Origin: a virus
DNA length: 64,000 nt
IMG/VR virus record: IMGVR_UViG_3300015371_000011
Coordinates: 1 to 64,000 of that record
Direction: 5' to 3' (one strand)
Shown here: one piece after another, positions 24,962-33,823 of the stretch
Layout: each line of letters starts with the position of its first letter
How positions within the stretch are numbered: the stretch's first letter is position 1
Translations under genes and position numbers: made by a program
Notes under the pieces: generated by a model
Databases searched by the model: none
Told to the model about the DNA's origin: nothing
What the model saw: the letters and a program-made list of their open reading frames with translations, nothing else

Positions 24962-24968
24962 GAGTCAT
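24564..24968 (-). CDS. Hypothetical protein with duplicated terminase-like N-terminus
   Basis: The start at 24968 (MTLTAEQINGG) overlaps the methyltransferase stop as TGATG. The 134-residue protein then diverges into an unknown sequence with a CRCTGDFKG and a CHFCESGKH cysteine pair, possibly metal-binding. Its first residues match the terminase start because of a 17-bp repeat. Nothing indicates its function. Confidence 0.55.
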   Translation of the reverse strand: MTLTAEQINGGILDAAIKNQHIAPRNTLFQFWKPDGGRDGIFWTVTQCFGKELGHMRVAYNGMRAYEACRCTGDFKGVGLIFGEVNKEGSVKDGKILTLSDDLEAQVSCHFCESGKHNIADLLQYLSCAHGFDR

Positions 24969-26314
24969 CAGTCGGCCCATGCTAATAGCGGCGCATCGTC
25001 ATAGCAGCGTTTGTAAGCCATCTGGCAATACTCGATTTTAAGTTCTAGCCCAATACCAAACCGCCCCAGCTTATCCGCTACTAGCGCCGTGGTGCCCGCG
25101 CCGGAGAATGGGTCGAGCACTATGCAGGGCGTTATTGGCGCGTCGTGCGTGCATGTGGGCTGCCAGCCGAGGGTCGTGGATTGATATGCAATATTTCTTT
25201 GCATGTCTGAATAATTCCCATGTGCCGACCCGTTAGGATTAAACGGCGTAGTAGAACGCCGGCCGTCATATGTTGTCTGTTGACGCTCCGTCACCCTCTC
25301 CCACGGCGCACCGCACACGCTACACGCGCCCTTCTCGCTCGTGCCCGCCTTGATGCAGCGCTCGGCTATGGCCTCGGGAAATGTGGCAAAGTGCGCTTCG
25401 GGATAGGGCTGCGTGGCTATTTCCCAGACGGTTCTAATATTTCTGCCTGCTTCATTCGGTAACGGATAAGGACCACGATGGTTATTACCTTGATGTATTC
25501 GGCGGGCTTCTGATTCTGCGTGATTTATATTTGCCATCGTGCCGCCATTATTTTCGTCCCACAACCTAGCATGCGGCTCCCGTACCGCATCCTGATCGAA
25601 GTAATATCTTTCATTTTTAGTGAGCAGGAAAATGTATTCGTGCGCCTTGGTGGGCCTGTCCGTCACGCTCTCCGGCATGGGATTGGGCTTTGACCAGATA
25701 ATATCGCTGCGCAGATACCATCCATCGGCTTGCAGGGCGAAGGCAACGCGCCAGGGGATGCCAACGAGATCCTTGGGCTTGAGGCTCCAATTTTCAAATG
25801 ATTGCTGTACCACCGTATTGCCAATGTGAGATTTGCGGCTTTCTAATTTAGTACCGACGAAGCCGTTATGTGGCTGCGTGACATTACGCGGTTTTCCTTG
25901 TCGGGTAAAATGATGTGTCGCCATTGAATCGCCTAGGTTGCACCACACCGTACCATCGTCGCGCAGCACACGCTTCACTTCCCGAAATACCGCCACCATG
26001 CGCTCGACGTATTCTTCAGGCGATTTTTCCAATCCCAACTGGCGGTCGATGCGCGTTGCGCCGCATGAACAAACAGCCGCTGGTAAATCCCTTGGGAAAG
26101 CGTTCTCAGTTTGCTTGCCGGGTGCACCTGATCCACCGCGCCCATTACGATGGGCAACGCGGTCGTGCGCGTGAGTTTCATCGCCGCCCGACCATGACGC
26201 CGTACCGTAATCCCTCAGCCCCCAGTACGGCGGGCTCGTCACCACGCACTGAACGCTGTTGTCCTTGAGCGGTAGCGGATTAGTGACATCAGCCTGTAAT
26301 ATTTGCCAACTCAT
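24968..26314 (-). CDS. DNA methyltransferase (amino-methyltransferase, TSPPYW type)
   Basis: The 448-residue protein starts with MSWQILQADVTNPLPLKDNS and VVTSPPYWGLRDYG (catalytic motif IV) and ends with the SAM-binding DPFSGAGTTALVADKLGR (motif I), the beta-class order. A Cys-rich insert (CSVCGAPWERV) resembles a zinc ribbon. The order fits N4-cytosine or N6-adenine methylation. Lying between terminase subunits, it probably protects packaged DNA; no cognate nuclease is adjacent. Confidence 0.8.
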   Translation of the reverse strand: MSWQILQADVTNPLPLKDNSVQCVVTSPPYWGLRDYGTASWSGGDETHAHDRVAHRNGRGGSGAPGKQTENAFPRDLPAAVCSCGATRIDRQLGLEKSPEEYVERMVAVFREVKRVLRDDGTVWCNLGDSMATHHFTRQGKPRNVTQPHNGFVGTKLESRKSHIGNTVVQQSFENWSLKPKDLVGIPWRVAFALQADGWYLRSDIIWSKPNPMPESVTDRPTKAHEYIFLLTKNERYYFDQDAVREPHARLWDENNGGTMANINHAESEARRIHQGNNHRGPYPLPNEAGRNIRTVWEIATQPYPEAHFATFPEAIAERCIKAGTSEKGACSVCGAPWERVTERQQTTYDGRRSTTPFNPNGSAHGNYSDMQRNIAYQSTTLGWQPTCTHDAPITPCIVLDPFSGAGTTALVADKLGRFGIGLELKIEYCQMAYKRCYDDAPLLAWAD

Positions 26315-26811
26315 TCGTCATCGTCCTCAACCACATGCCCATTACCCTGCGTCACTGCGTATTGCTGAAACATCTCGGCAGGCACGATGCCCGCTGCTAC
26401 CATCGCCTTGAATGCCGTCACAACCTGCTCGTAGTTTGTCGGCTCGTTTTGCTGCACCACGGTTTGCTGATTGACAATGACTTGCGGCATGTCATTCATG
26501 GACACAGGACGGCCGCAGGTATACTCCAAGGCTAACTTCACATACTCAGGCTCGCCGCGTAGCGCCCGTGCCCATATCATGCCCGCCAGCGTGCGCTCGT
26601 TAGTCCACCCTGCACTGTAGCCAACCATTTGTATCAGCCACTTGCGCTCTTTCGGCTCCAGCCCCTTAGTCTTATTCTCACCTATATCCTTGAGCCATGT
26701 GCGTACCGAGAATTCTTTACGCGGACGTCCAGCAGGGTTAGGTGACTGTCCGCCCTTAATCCATGCTGGATTACCGCCCTTGTTGACAACTTGTTTTTCA
26801 AACCCGTCCAT
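26311..26811 (-). CDS. Putative terminase small subunit (DUF5681-like)
   Basis: The 166-residue protein has the N-terminal GGQSPNPAGRPRKEFSVR motif typical of small terminase-like DNA-binding proteins, then a helical domain and a low-complexity C-terminus (VVQQNEPTNYEQVV, VVEDDDE). It lies one gene before the terminase large subunit, separated by a methyltransferase and a small insert. It would recognise phage DNA for packaging. Confidence 0.65.
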   Translation of the reverse strand: MDGFEKQVVNKGGNPAWIKGGQSPNPAGRPRKEFSVRTWLKDIGENKTKGLEPKERKWLIQMVGYSAGWTNERTLAGMIWARALRGEPEYVKLALEYTCGRPVSMNDMPQVIVNQQTVVQQNEPTNYEQVVTAFKAMVAAGIVPAEMFQQYAVTQGNGHVVEDDDE

Positions 26812-26816
26812 CGCCG

Positions 26817-27155
26817 CTATATTAATCCCTTAGCCTTGATTTCCCGCATACTTACCTGCTTGGGCTTTACCGCCTTGTAAACTTCAACCAACGGTTTATC
26901 TAAATCCTTGCTAGTTATCTTTTTGTCTACCAATCCAATAAATACTAAATCCTGGGTCCGTCGCACTAAAGCATTGAGCCAACTGACACCATCATCTCTG
27001 GTACAATCCACATCGGTAGCCCACCTGCGCTTTCTATCCATCACGATTTCAATCGTCTCGACTCCCAATTGATCGTTGTAGCTATACCGCTCGACGTATC
27101 CACGCTTGATACCCCAAGACTGCATAATGGCGGTAAGCGGTATGTCTTTTCTCAT
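26817..27155 (-). CDS. Hypothetical protein
   Basis: The start at 27155 (MRKDIPLTAIMQSWG) gives an ATGA overlap with the upstream gene. The 112-residue product has mixed strands and helices (YVERYSYNDQLGVETIEIVM, SWLNALVRRTQDLVFIG). No family is recognised. Confidence 0.5.
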   Translation of the reverse strand: MRKDIPLTAIMQSWGIKRGYVERYSYNDQLGVETIEIVMDRKRRWATDVDCTRDDGVSWLNALVRRTQDLVFIGLVDKKITSKDLDKPLVEVYKAVKPKQVSMREIKAKGLI

Positions 27156-27379
27156 ATGTTGGGATCCCATACTGGCGGCGGGGGAGCTGGAGGCGGCGGC
27201 TTACGCTGTACTACTTCGCCGTCTACGGTAAGAGCTAATGTGTGATTATCGCAGTATATCTGATCGCCAAGCATCACCCAGCCATCGGGCACGCTCGGCG
27301 TATGCCTATACCATTGGCGCTTGAAACCGCACTTGTCGCAGATATAAGTCGAGCCTGGCTGAAACCCCATTTGCGCCAC
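27152..27379 (-). CDS. Small zinc-ribbon protein with proline tail
   Basis: The 75-residue protein opens at a GTG (27379), with an ATG nine bases further in. It has CDKCGFKRQWY and a later YCDNHT pairing to make a zinc ribbon, followed by a Pro-rich tail (RKPPPPAPPPPVW). This layout recurs among small phage proteins of unknown role. Confidence 0.55.
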   Translation of the reverse strand: MAQMGFQPGSTYICDKCGFKRQWYRHTPSVPDGWVMLGDQIYCDNHTLALTVDGEVVQRKPPPPAPPPPVWDPNI

Positions 27380-28888
27380 TCATATCACGTTTGCACTAGT
27401 AATAGTATTCTCCAACAACCGCCTCTTCAAATCGTGGCCGAGCATAAAGCCAATCTCCATGATTGCCCGCGGCCCAAACTTGCCTAACACATAGGCGCGA
27501 TACGACTCGTCACTAAAATACCGCTTGAATGCATAATCCCTAAACGCCAGTACTTCTTCTGGCAGCAGGTACTTGGTCCCTAACGGCTCGTGCTCGTAAC
27601 TGTGAAACGACCAGGCCAGCCAGTCTTTCGGTGGTGTCCAGCCTTGCTTGATTTTGTCATTCCAGAGTTGGCTACCAGGGAAGGCCACGGTGCAATACAT
27701 ATTCACGTATTCTGTCTTTAATTCGAGCGCAAGCTGCAGCGTGTCATTCATGGATTCTAGTGTGTCGTTAGGCAGGCCAAACATATAATTGGCAATGATA
27801 TTTATGCCGTGCTGCTTAATGCGATTCACGGTGTCGATAATATCGTCACGACCATAGTCGCCCTTGTCTACACCGTCGCGTACCTCATCGGACACGGATT
27901 CAATTCCCAGACACAGCCACTTGAATCCGGCTTGCCGCATTTTATCCAGGAATCTGTCTTTGGTCTGATCAACACGGCCGTAACACCACAGGTTGAGCCT
28001 GTCACCGTAACGCTCTCTAATCCCGTCGCAAATGGATTCCACATGGTGCGGTTGCAGCACGAACATCTCATCATTAATTCGTATATTGGTAACGCCATAA
28101 GTCTCCACCAGTATGTCTAGCTCACGCATGACGGACGGCGCCGACCACATGCGATACATATTCACGCCGTCACGCCTAGTCGCTAGCTTGTTGCCTTCGC
28201 TAAATGGCGAATTAATCATGCAAAATGAGCACGCAAACGGGCAGCCGAGTGACGTGTAGATCGATGCGTATGGCGTGCGCTCGAAGTTATTCGTCCAGGC
28301 GTGGTGCGCGTAGGAGCGATAGCGGGCCATCGGCAGCAAATCCCAGCAATCGCCGGGCATGTCGTGGTCGAGGTCTTGGACGTTAGGAGCGTGTTGCGGT
28401 GATTCACTCGGCACCACGCCGCGCACCGTACCTGCCAAACCTTTCAGCTTGCACACCATATCAAACACGCTAATCGGCCCTTCGCCCGTACAAACATAAT
28501 CCGCACCCGTTTCACGCAAACTTTGATAAGGCAATGCCGCTGGATGACCGCCTATCAGCATTATAGGCATATCTGGCATGACAGCCTTAAGCGCTTTAAC
28601 CGTGGCCGCAGCCGCTGGCATTTTCTGCGTGCTGGCCGATGGCTGTGTACCGTGCACTATCACGCATACGAGCTTCGGTTGGAGGTGGCTTGCTAGCCTA
28701 GCCACAGTCTCGGCGTCATAGCCCATCGCCTCGGCGTCCAATATCATCACACTGATGTTTTTACGGCGCAGATATGACGCGATCAGGCGGCAGTGGATAG
28801 GCGGCTCGATGGCCGTTAAGCCTGCGCCCGTCAAGCCTTGAAAGACTTTATGCGGCTCGCCTGGATTGATGAGGATAACGTCAGCCAT
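27380..28888 (-). CDS. B12-binding radical SAM enzyme
   Basis: The 502-residue protein has an N-terminal cobalamin-binding-type Rossmann domain (VILINPGEPHK, MLIGGHPAALPY, TGEGPISVFDMV). A radical SAM core follows with CPFACSFC (Cx3Cx2C), a GIESVSDEVRDGV SAM-binding segment and ANYMFGLPNDT. Known relatives methylate or rearrange unactivated carbons in sugars, lipids or peptides. It overlaps the upstream glycosyltransferase by 8 nt, so a sugar or glycan substrate is likely. It is paralogous in architecture to the intein-bearing enzyme at 38371-41355. Confidence 0.8.
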   Translation of the reverse strand: MADVILINPGEPHKVFQGLTGAGLTAIEPPIHCRLIASYLRRKNISVMILDAEAMGYDAETVARLASHLQPKLVCVIVHGTQPSASTQKMPAAAATVKALKAVMPDMPIMLIGGHPAALPYQSLRETGADYVCTGEGPISVFDMVCKLKGLAGTVRGVVPSESPQHAPNVQDLDHDMPGDCWDLLPMARYRSYAHHAWTNNFERTPYASIYTSLGCPFACSFCMINSPFSEGNKLATRRDGVNMYRMWSAPSVMRELDILVETYGVTNIRINDEMFVLQPHHVESICDGIRERYGDRLNLWCYGRVDQTKDRFLDKMRQAGFKWLCLGIESVSDEVRDGVDKGDYGRDDIIDTVNRIKQHGINIIANYMFGLPNDTLESMNDTLQLALELKTEYVNMYCTVAFPGSQLWNDKIKQGWTPPKDWLAWSFHSYEHEPLGTKYLLPEEVLAFRDYAFKRYFSDESYRAYVLGKFGPRAIMEIGFMLGHDLKRRLLENTITSANVI

Positions 28889-29786
28889 GCCGCTCTGCCC
28901 ATTTCAGAAAATAGCCCGTCGGGTCACGAAAGAATTTCTGCACCACATTGACAAAATACTGCCGCGCATTGCGTGAATCACTAGTCGGCTCAATGTGCAA
29001 TATGCGCTCAAACTCGTTATGCATCTCCCAATCCGTCGCCCTAGTTGATACCTGATAGATAAAGTCCAACGGCTCGTCATCTTCGGCCAATATCGGCGAG
29101 TCCGCAATCACAATCGGCACACGGCCAAACGCGCACGCCTCATACAGCCGTGCCGTATGGTGGCCCGCACCACCTGGACACAGGCAAAACGCGTTATCAA
29201 GCATGCCCTGAATGTAACTTGCCGCAATCTCGTGCTGCGGCGGCACCACCGCGCCCCAGAATTGATTCGTCTTGATCTCGGCAGGCAGCCCCTTACATGC
29301 GTCAATCATACGCTGGCGCAGGCCGTTCGGCTCAGGCTGGCCATTGAAATACAGGCGCCTGAGTGGCGGCGATGTCCATTCGGGTGCGCCATCGTCTACG
29401 AGTTGCATGAGTAGTCGGCTACACGGCGGACGTGCCATAAAGCGCCAGCCTTGCTGCACTTTCCCTGCGCGGCTGTAGGCATTCATGACGATGAGCGTTG
29501 CAGGCTTCAGCCATTCGGGCCATTCAATGCACCACCAATCACCCTCTAAATCAAAAATGTGCTTGCGCTCACGACCTTTATAGTGCTCAAAACGATTCGG
29601 GTGCAGCAAGAACGCCACGTTATTGTGGTAGCGGCCGCACCAAAACCAATCCGCGGCGCCAGGGTCGGTTGTCACGGCAAAGTGCGCGTCCACGTCGGCC
29701 TGATTAGCAAATGGCCAGCGCTCGAATCCCTGCGTGGGATACTTGTCAACGAGGGCGTCAGGGTAAATGAATAGCTTAGGCTTCAA
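28881..29786 (-). CDS. Exostosin-like (GT47-type) glycosyltransferase
   Basis: The 301-residue protein ends with the segment typical of exostosin family enzymes: FCLCPGGAGHHTARLYEACA followed by FGRVPIVIADSPILAEDD, where the nucleotide-sugar donor binds. The N-terminal half carries an acceptor-type Rossmann fold (LFIYPDALVDKYP). It belongs to the sugar module, between a radical SAM enzyme and small zinc proteins. Acceptor and donor are unknown. Confidence 0.7.
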   Translation of the reverse strand: MKPKLFIYPDALVDKYPTQGFERWPFANQADVDAHFAVTTDPGAADWFWCGRYHNNVAFLLHPNRFEHYKGRERKHIFDLEGDWWCIEWPEWLKPATLIVMNAYSRAGKVQQGWRFMARPPCSRLLMQLVDDGAPEWTSPPLRRLYFNGQPEPNGLRQRMIDACKGLPAEIKTNQFWGAVVPPQHEIAASYIQGMLDNAFCLCPGGAGHHTARLYEACAFGRVPIVIADSPILAEDDEPLDFIYQVSTRATDWEMHNEFERILHIEPTSDSRNARQYFVNVVQKFFRDPTGYFLKWAERHG

Positions 29787-29974
29787 TTTTTACGTCGCCA
29801 CGTTTCTCCACACACATTACAGCGCCAGTATTCAGCGTGGTTAGGATCGCCTATGTCCTTTAACAAAGCTACCAAACAACTTGTAAATGCATCGCACTTT
29901 GGACAGAACTGCTCTTCAGGTAAACCAAATGGATTGTCACGCTCTGCCTTTAGGGCTTCACTTTTCTTTCTCAT
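29783..29974 (-). CDS. Small zinc-ribbon protein
   Basis: The 63-residue protein has CPKCDAFTSC and, 25 residues later, CNVCGETWRR, a standard four-Cys zinc ribbon with a basic end. It overlaps its zinc-binding neighbour by 17 nt. Function is unknown. Confidence 0.6.
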   Translation of the reverse strand: MRKKSEALKAERDNPFGLPEEQFCPKCDAFTSCLVALLKDIGDPNHAEYWRCNVCGETWRRKN

Positions 29975-30173
29975 ACGGCGCCAGCGCCCGCTCCGACATC
30001 ACTTCTTCTATAAACTCGCCATCACGCAGCGCTTTGATTGCGCACAGATAACAGGCATACACCATATTACGCGCATCACGGTAACGGATACGCCAGCACG
30101 CGGGTTTGGCCCCGCATATTTCACAGACAAGACGCGTGTCACCTCCACTATAAGAAAACGCTGCGGTATTCAT
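29958..30173 (-). CDS. Small zinc-binding protein
   Basis: The 71-residue protein has CEICGAKPACWR and CYLCAIKALR, giving a zinc-binding fold with a conserved RDARNMVYAC spacing. It is one of two consecutive zinc proteins inserted between glycosyltransferase genes. Function is unknown. Confidence 0.6.
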   Translation of the reverse strand: MNTAAFSYSGGDTRLVCEICGAKPACWRIRYRDARNMVYACYLCAIKALRDGEFIEEVMSERALAPYEKEK

Positions 30174-30182
30174 TCATCCCTT

Positions 30183-31055
30183 TCATTCCCATGCCCCCCA
30201 CGGCGACGGCGTGCGCACCGATTCACGCCCCTCTCGTATTGCCGCTATGCGCTCCACAAACATGCGGTGGTTATCCTCGGCGCTTCGCTGCCACGGCTTG
30301 ACAATCGAGTGCGCCAACCGCGGCAGGCCATAAACGCCAATCTTGTAGTTGCACGTCGGCAACAAGCAAAATTTCCAACCTACCATCTCCGCCCTGATAC
30401 CAATATGAATATCCTGTGACGCATAGCCGCCGTCAAATCTCTCATCCCAGCCATTGATTTCCTTCAGCACGGCTAGCGGTATCGAATCATTAAGGCTCGC
30501 ATACCATTTATCGCCCGGCATGCGAAACATTTCAGTCTCGCCTATGCGCTCGCCCTGCATGCCGCCTTTGCGCTCGCGATAAACAGGCTCGACACAATCA
30601 AAGTAATGCCGCGCACGCTCGGCGGTAAACTCATCGGTAAACGACGTCCACCAGACATCTTCAATCTCTTTCGAGTCATTCATCGCCGGCCACGGATAGC
30701 GGTCCAAATAACCGCTGGCCGAGTAACCAGACAGATTCTTGTAGATATTCCAATGATCACGCAGGTAATACGGGTAGGCCCAGATATAATCGTTGAGAAA
30801 ACAAATCAGCTCGCCCTCGGCATGGCGCAGGCCAGTATTCCAGCCTGCACAGTGGTCTATGTAATCGTGTGGCGTTGGCGGGACGTGCCTAAATGCAGGA
30901 ATGAAATAATCATCTACAAACCTTTTGCGCGCTTCATGCCATTCATCGACATAAATCACTTCGAACTGTGGCGCATCTACCTGTGCTTTCATCGAATTGA
31001 TAAGCATGTCCAAGCCGCCGAGCGAGATTGTGGTGGTGATGACAGAGATGCTCAT
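30183..31055 (-). CDS. GT-A glycosyltransferase (GT2-like)
   Basis: The start at 31055 (MSISVITTTISLGGLDMLIN) overlaps the transketolase stop by 4 nt. The 290-residue protein has a GT-A N-terminus, WNTGLRHAEGELICFLNDYI (the acidic DY replacing a usual DxD), and a late GWDERFDGGYASQDIHIGIR segment as in acceptor-side loops of galactosyltransferase-like enzymes. It probably transfers a sugar made by this module. Confidence 0.7.
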   Translation of the reverse strand: MSISVITTTISLGGLDMLINSMKAQVDAPQFEVIYVDEWHEARKRFVDDYFIPAFRHVPPTPHDYIDHCAGWNTGLRHAEGELICFLNDYIWAYPYYLRDHWNIYKNLSGYSASGYLDRYPWPAMNDSKEIEDVWWTSFTDEFTAERARHYFDCVEPVYRERKGGMQGERIGETEMFRMPGDKWYASLNDSIPLAVLKEINGWDERFDGGYASQDIHIGIRAEMVGWKFCLLPTCNYKIGVYGLPRLAHSIVKPWQRSAEDNHRMFVERIAAIREGRESVRTPSPWGAWE

Positions 31056-32023
31056 TGCCAATCTTCGCCTAGATAATCCTTGATGCGCTTCACCACGCCA
31101 TCAACGGTAAGTCCGTACTTTTTGTGCGCCTCGTCCCTACCCCACGGCTCAAAGTGATACACGTCAGGTATGCCGACGCGCAGTAACGAATTAAGGTTGT
31201 CGGCATCATGCAGGACTTCGCTCACAATCGAGCCAAGGCCACCGCTCAAGAAATGTTCTTCTAGTGTGATGATATTTTTCTGGCCTACGTGCGCTAGAAA
31301 TTCATCTTTATCAAAAGGCCATACCCGCGCCACATCGACTACGCCAAATTCTAATTTCTCCTTTAGAAAAAATTCGCTCACCTTCAATGCCGTGTGCGTC
31401 ATGATGCCTGACGAGACGATCCATGCATCACACTCGGACTTGCGCCAATTAGGATACAAAAACGTCAACGGCTTAAAGTCGTATTCGTCGGCCTTGTAGA
31501 TATTCGGTATGCCTGCCCGATCAAATCTAATATATTTCGGCGTTAGCCGCTCATAGCTGAGTTTCGCCAATGCAGCGCCACAGACTGAATCGGCTGGCGA
31601 GTATATCTCCAAGCCACAGCATGTGCGCATGATCGAAATGTCGTCCGCCGTATGATGCGACGGACCCATCTCCGCATAAGCATAGCCTGCACCCACACCA
31701 AGAATCGTAATAGGCAATTTCGAAGCACACACATCTAGCTTCACAAACTCATGGACATGACTGGTCGCAAACGGGGCGATGCAGTACGTCCATACGCGTT
31801 TGCCTTCCTGCGCTAATCCAGATGCCATACCAATCATGTTTTGCTCGGCTATGCCTACCTGAATAAACTGGCGTGGCGTCTGCTCGACAAACTGATCGAG
31901 ACTCGGTGCGCCATTGTCGGCGGTTATCAGAATGCAATTCGAGTCAGCTTTGAAAATATCGAATAGCGCATTGAAAAAGGCGTCGCGCTGGCCAATGATT
32001 CGCGGCGTTGCTTCGTAGCTCAT
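31052..32023 (-). CDS. Transketolase C-terminal subunit (pyrimidine-binding and C-domain)
   Basis: The 323-residue protein has the second half of a transketolase: the activating Glu in VGIAEQNMIGMASGLA, YCIAPFATSHVHEFVKLDVC, GPSHHTADDISIMR and a C-terminal domain (VVDVARVWPFD, FLSGGLGSIVSEVL). Split transketolases of this kind occur in sugar and secondary-metabolite clusters, where they add a two-carbon ketol unit. It overlaps the N-terminal subunit gene by 4 nt. Confidence 0.85.
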   Translation of the reverse strand: MSYEATPRIIGQRDAFFNALFDIFKADSNCILITADNGAPSLDQFVEQTPRQFIQVGIAEQNMIGMASGLAQEGKRVWTYCIAPFATSHVHEFVKLDVCASKLPITILGVGAGYAYAEMGPSHHTADDISIMRTCCGLEIYSPADSVCGAALAKLSYERLTPKYIRFDRAGIPNIYKADEYDFKPLTFLYPNWRKSECDAWIVSSGIMTHTALKVSEFFLKEKLEFGVVDVARVWPFDKDEFLAHVGQKNIITLEEHFLSGGLGSIVSEVLHDADNLNSLLRVGIPDVYHFEPWGRDEAHKKYGLTVDGVVKRIKDYLGEDWQ

Positions 32024-32886
32024 TCCATGCCCAACTCTTTCTTGCTTTGCTCTAAGTCCGCGCCTAGGGGCGCTCTATAATGCCAGAGCCGCACATCTTG
32101 CATTACGCTTGCCCCGTGGCCCTTGTCCGTATGCGCGATAACGCATAGCGGTTTGGTAATCAACGGCCAGTCACGAAAGCCTTCTAGCGACTTGAATATA
32201 TCGTTGAAGTCATGCCCGTCACATTCTCTAATCTCACACCCAAATGCCGCTAGCTTATTTGCCAACGGGTCAAGGCCAGGCCCATCGGACGCATAGAGCA
32301 ATTCATCGTGCATACCGATTGTCGCTTGCTTGTTGTTATCTACAATCAGAATCAGGTGGCCATACGCCCCTACCGCCGACGACTCGTTGTATCGTCCACC
32401 CGCCGTGAATAGCGCCTCCCAATTGCTGCCCTCGTAAAGCTCGCCGTCACCGAGCAAGCAAAATATGAAATGCTTTTTGTTGGCAAGCCGTGCGGCGTGC
32501 GCCATGCCCAGGGCTATCGGCAAGCCATGCCCTAGCGATCCTGTCAGGACTTCAATCCCAGGCACGTTGTATTCAGCATGCACGCCGAGAATGCCACCAG
32601 GGGATGCGAAGCGGTCTATCTCTTCTTCGCTGAAAAAACCCAAATCGGCTAGGATTGGATATAAGCCGAGTCCACCCTGCCCCTTTGAGAGAATGAATCT
32701 GTCACGCCCATCCCATTTCGGATTCTTCGGGTCTACGTTTAGAAGCCCACCGTAATAGAGCGCCACGGTCAACTCCATTTGCGAGAAGGCCGTGCTCACA
32801 TGGCCCGACTCTTTTCTAACCGCCATCTCCAAAACCTGGCGCCGCATCTGGAGCGCCTTGCCTGCCAGAAACTCAACATCAATCAC
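32020..32886 (-). CDS. Transketolase N-terminal subunit (TPP/Mg-binding)
   Basis: The 288-residue protein carries the thiamine diphosphate motif GDGELYEGSNWEALFTAGG ending near IVDNNKQATIG, and the phosphate-handling HVSTAFSQMELT and GSLGHGLPIALGMA segments. It pairs with the following gene to form a two-subunit enzyme equal in size to half of a full transketolase each. Substrate is unknown; a branched or chain-extended sugar is the natural inference from its neighbours. Confidence 0.85.
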   Translation of the reverse strand: MIDVEFLAGKALQMRRQVLEMAVRKESGHVSTAFSQMELTVALYYGGLLNVDPKNPKWDGRDRFILSKGQGGLGLYPILADLGFFSEEEIDRFASPGGILGVHAEYNVPGIEVLTGSLGHGLPIALGMAHAARLANKKHFIFCLLGDGELYEGSNWEALFTAGGRYNESSAVGAYGHLILIVDNNKQATIGMHDELLYASDGPGLDPLANKLAAFGCEIRECDGHDFNDIFKSLEGFRDWPLITKPLCVIAHTDKGHGASVMQDVRLWHYRAPLGADLEQSKKELGME

Positions 32887-33823
32887 GATTCACCGCCTTT
32901 AATTCATCCACCAGCCATTCAAGGCTTTCAGTCAAACCAATCTTTGCCGTCCAGCCCGTCTCGATGCAAAACTTATCGCAATCGGGCACTGCGTAGAAAA
33001 CATCCGTCGGCCGGCGCAGCGTCTCTTTCTCGTGCCACTCGGCATACACGGGCACAATGCGCCTTAGCTCGTCGGCTATGCGCTGGATGCTGCACGGCTC
33101 CTCGCTACCGATATTGTAAACGCCCGGCCCGCATTTCGTGGCCGCGAGATAGTACGCCTTCACAATATCCCTCACATCACAAAACGTACGCACGGGCGAC
33201 AAATCGCCATGCTCAATCACATCCGTGTCGCCGCGTGAGAACTGCACGAGCTGATAGGCTAGCGACGTAGCCACCAGGTCGGGACGGCGCGGATTGATAT
33301 AACCAAAGGCGCGCGTAATCACCAGCGGGAATCCTGCCATCATCGAATAGCAATTGGCGTAGTGCTCCTGACACGATTTCGTCACCGCATACGGGCTGCA
33401 CGGATTGTGCGGCTGCTCTTCACGAATCGGGTTTTCTATCTGCGGCACATTGCCGTAAATCTCGGATGATGACGCCAACACTACCTTCGGCTTTAACCCG
33501 CTTTCGGCTATGGCGTGAAAGAGGTTAAGAGTACCGCCGACATTATTGGCTAGAAACAATTCAGGCTCAGCGAAACACCGCTTCACGTTGGCAATACCCG
33601 CCAAATGAATAATCACTTCGGGATTAGCGTTTTTTAAAGCACGAGCAATCTTTTCATTATCCGTTGCTAGATTTATTGGATGTGAATAAACGTCAAGATA
33701 CTTCGCCACTTCACCAGCTACAGGCTTGCGGCCGATGCCATACACCGTCTCGCCTGCCTCTTTTAGAAACTTGGCCTGATAGTAGCCAACCGCGCCCGTG
33801 GCGCCGACGATAAGAAACCTCAC
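32879..33823 (-). CDS. NDP-sugar dehydratase/epimerase (GDP-mannose 4,6-dehydratase or RMD-like SDR)
   Basis: The 314-residue extended SDR has GATGAVGYYQAKFL (NAD-binding), VVLASSSEIYGN (catalytic Ser), SPYAVTKSCQEHY (YxxxK) and RAFGYINPRRPD. This pattern fits GDP-mannose dehydratase or GDP-6-deoxyhexulose reductase relatives. It overlaps both the split transketolase and the fucose-synthase-like gene by 4-8 nt. It probably acts on a nucleoside-diphosphate sugar in the same route. Confidence 0.75.
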   Translation of the reverse strand: MRFLIVGATGAVGYYQAKFLKEAGETVYGIGRKPVAGEVAKYLDVYSHPINLATDNEKIARALKNANPEVIIHLAGIANVKRCFAEPELFLANNVGGTLNLFHAIAESGLKPKVVLASSSEIYGNVPQIENPIREEQPHNPCSPYAVTKSCQEHYANCYSMMAGFPLVITRAFGYINPRRPDLVATSLAYQLVQFSRGDTDVIEHGDLSPVRTFCDVRDIVKAYYLAATKCGPGVYNIGSEEPCSIQRIADELRRIVPVYAEWHEKETLRRPTDVFYAVPDCDKFCIETGWTAKIGLTESLEWLVDELKAVNRD

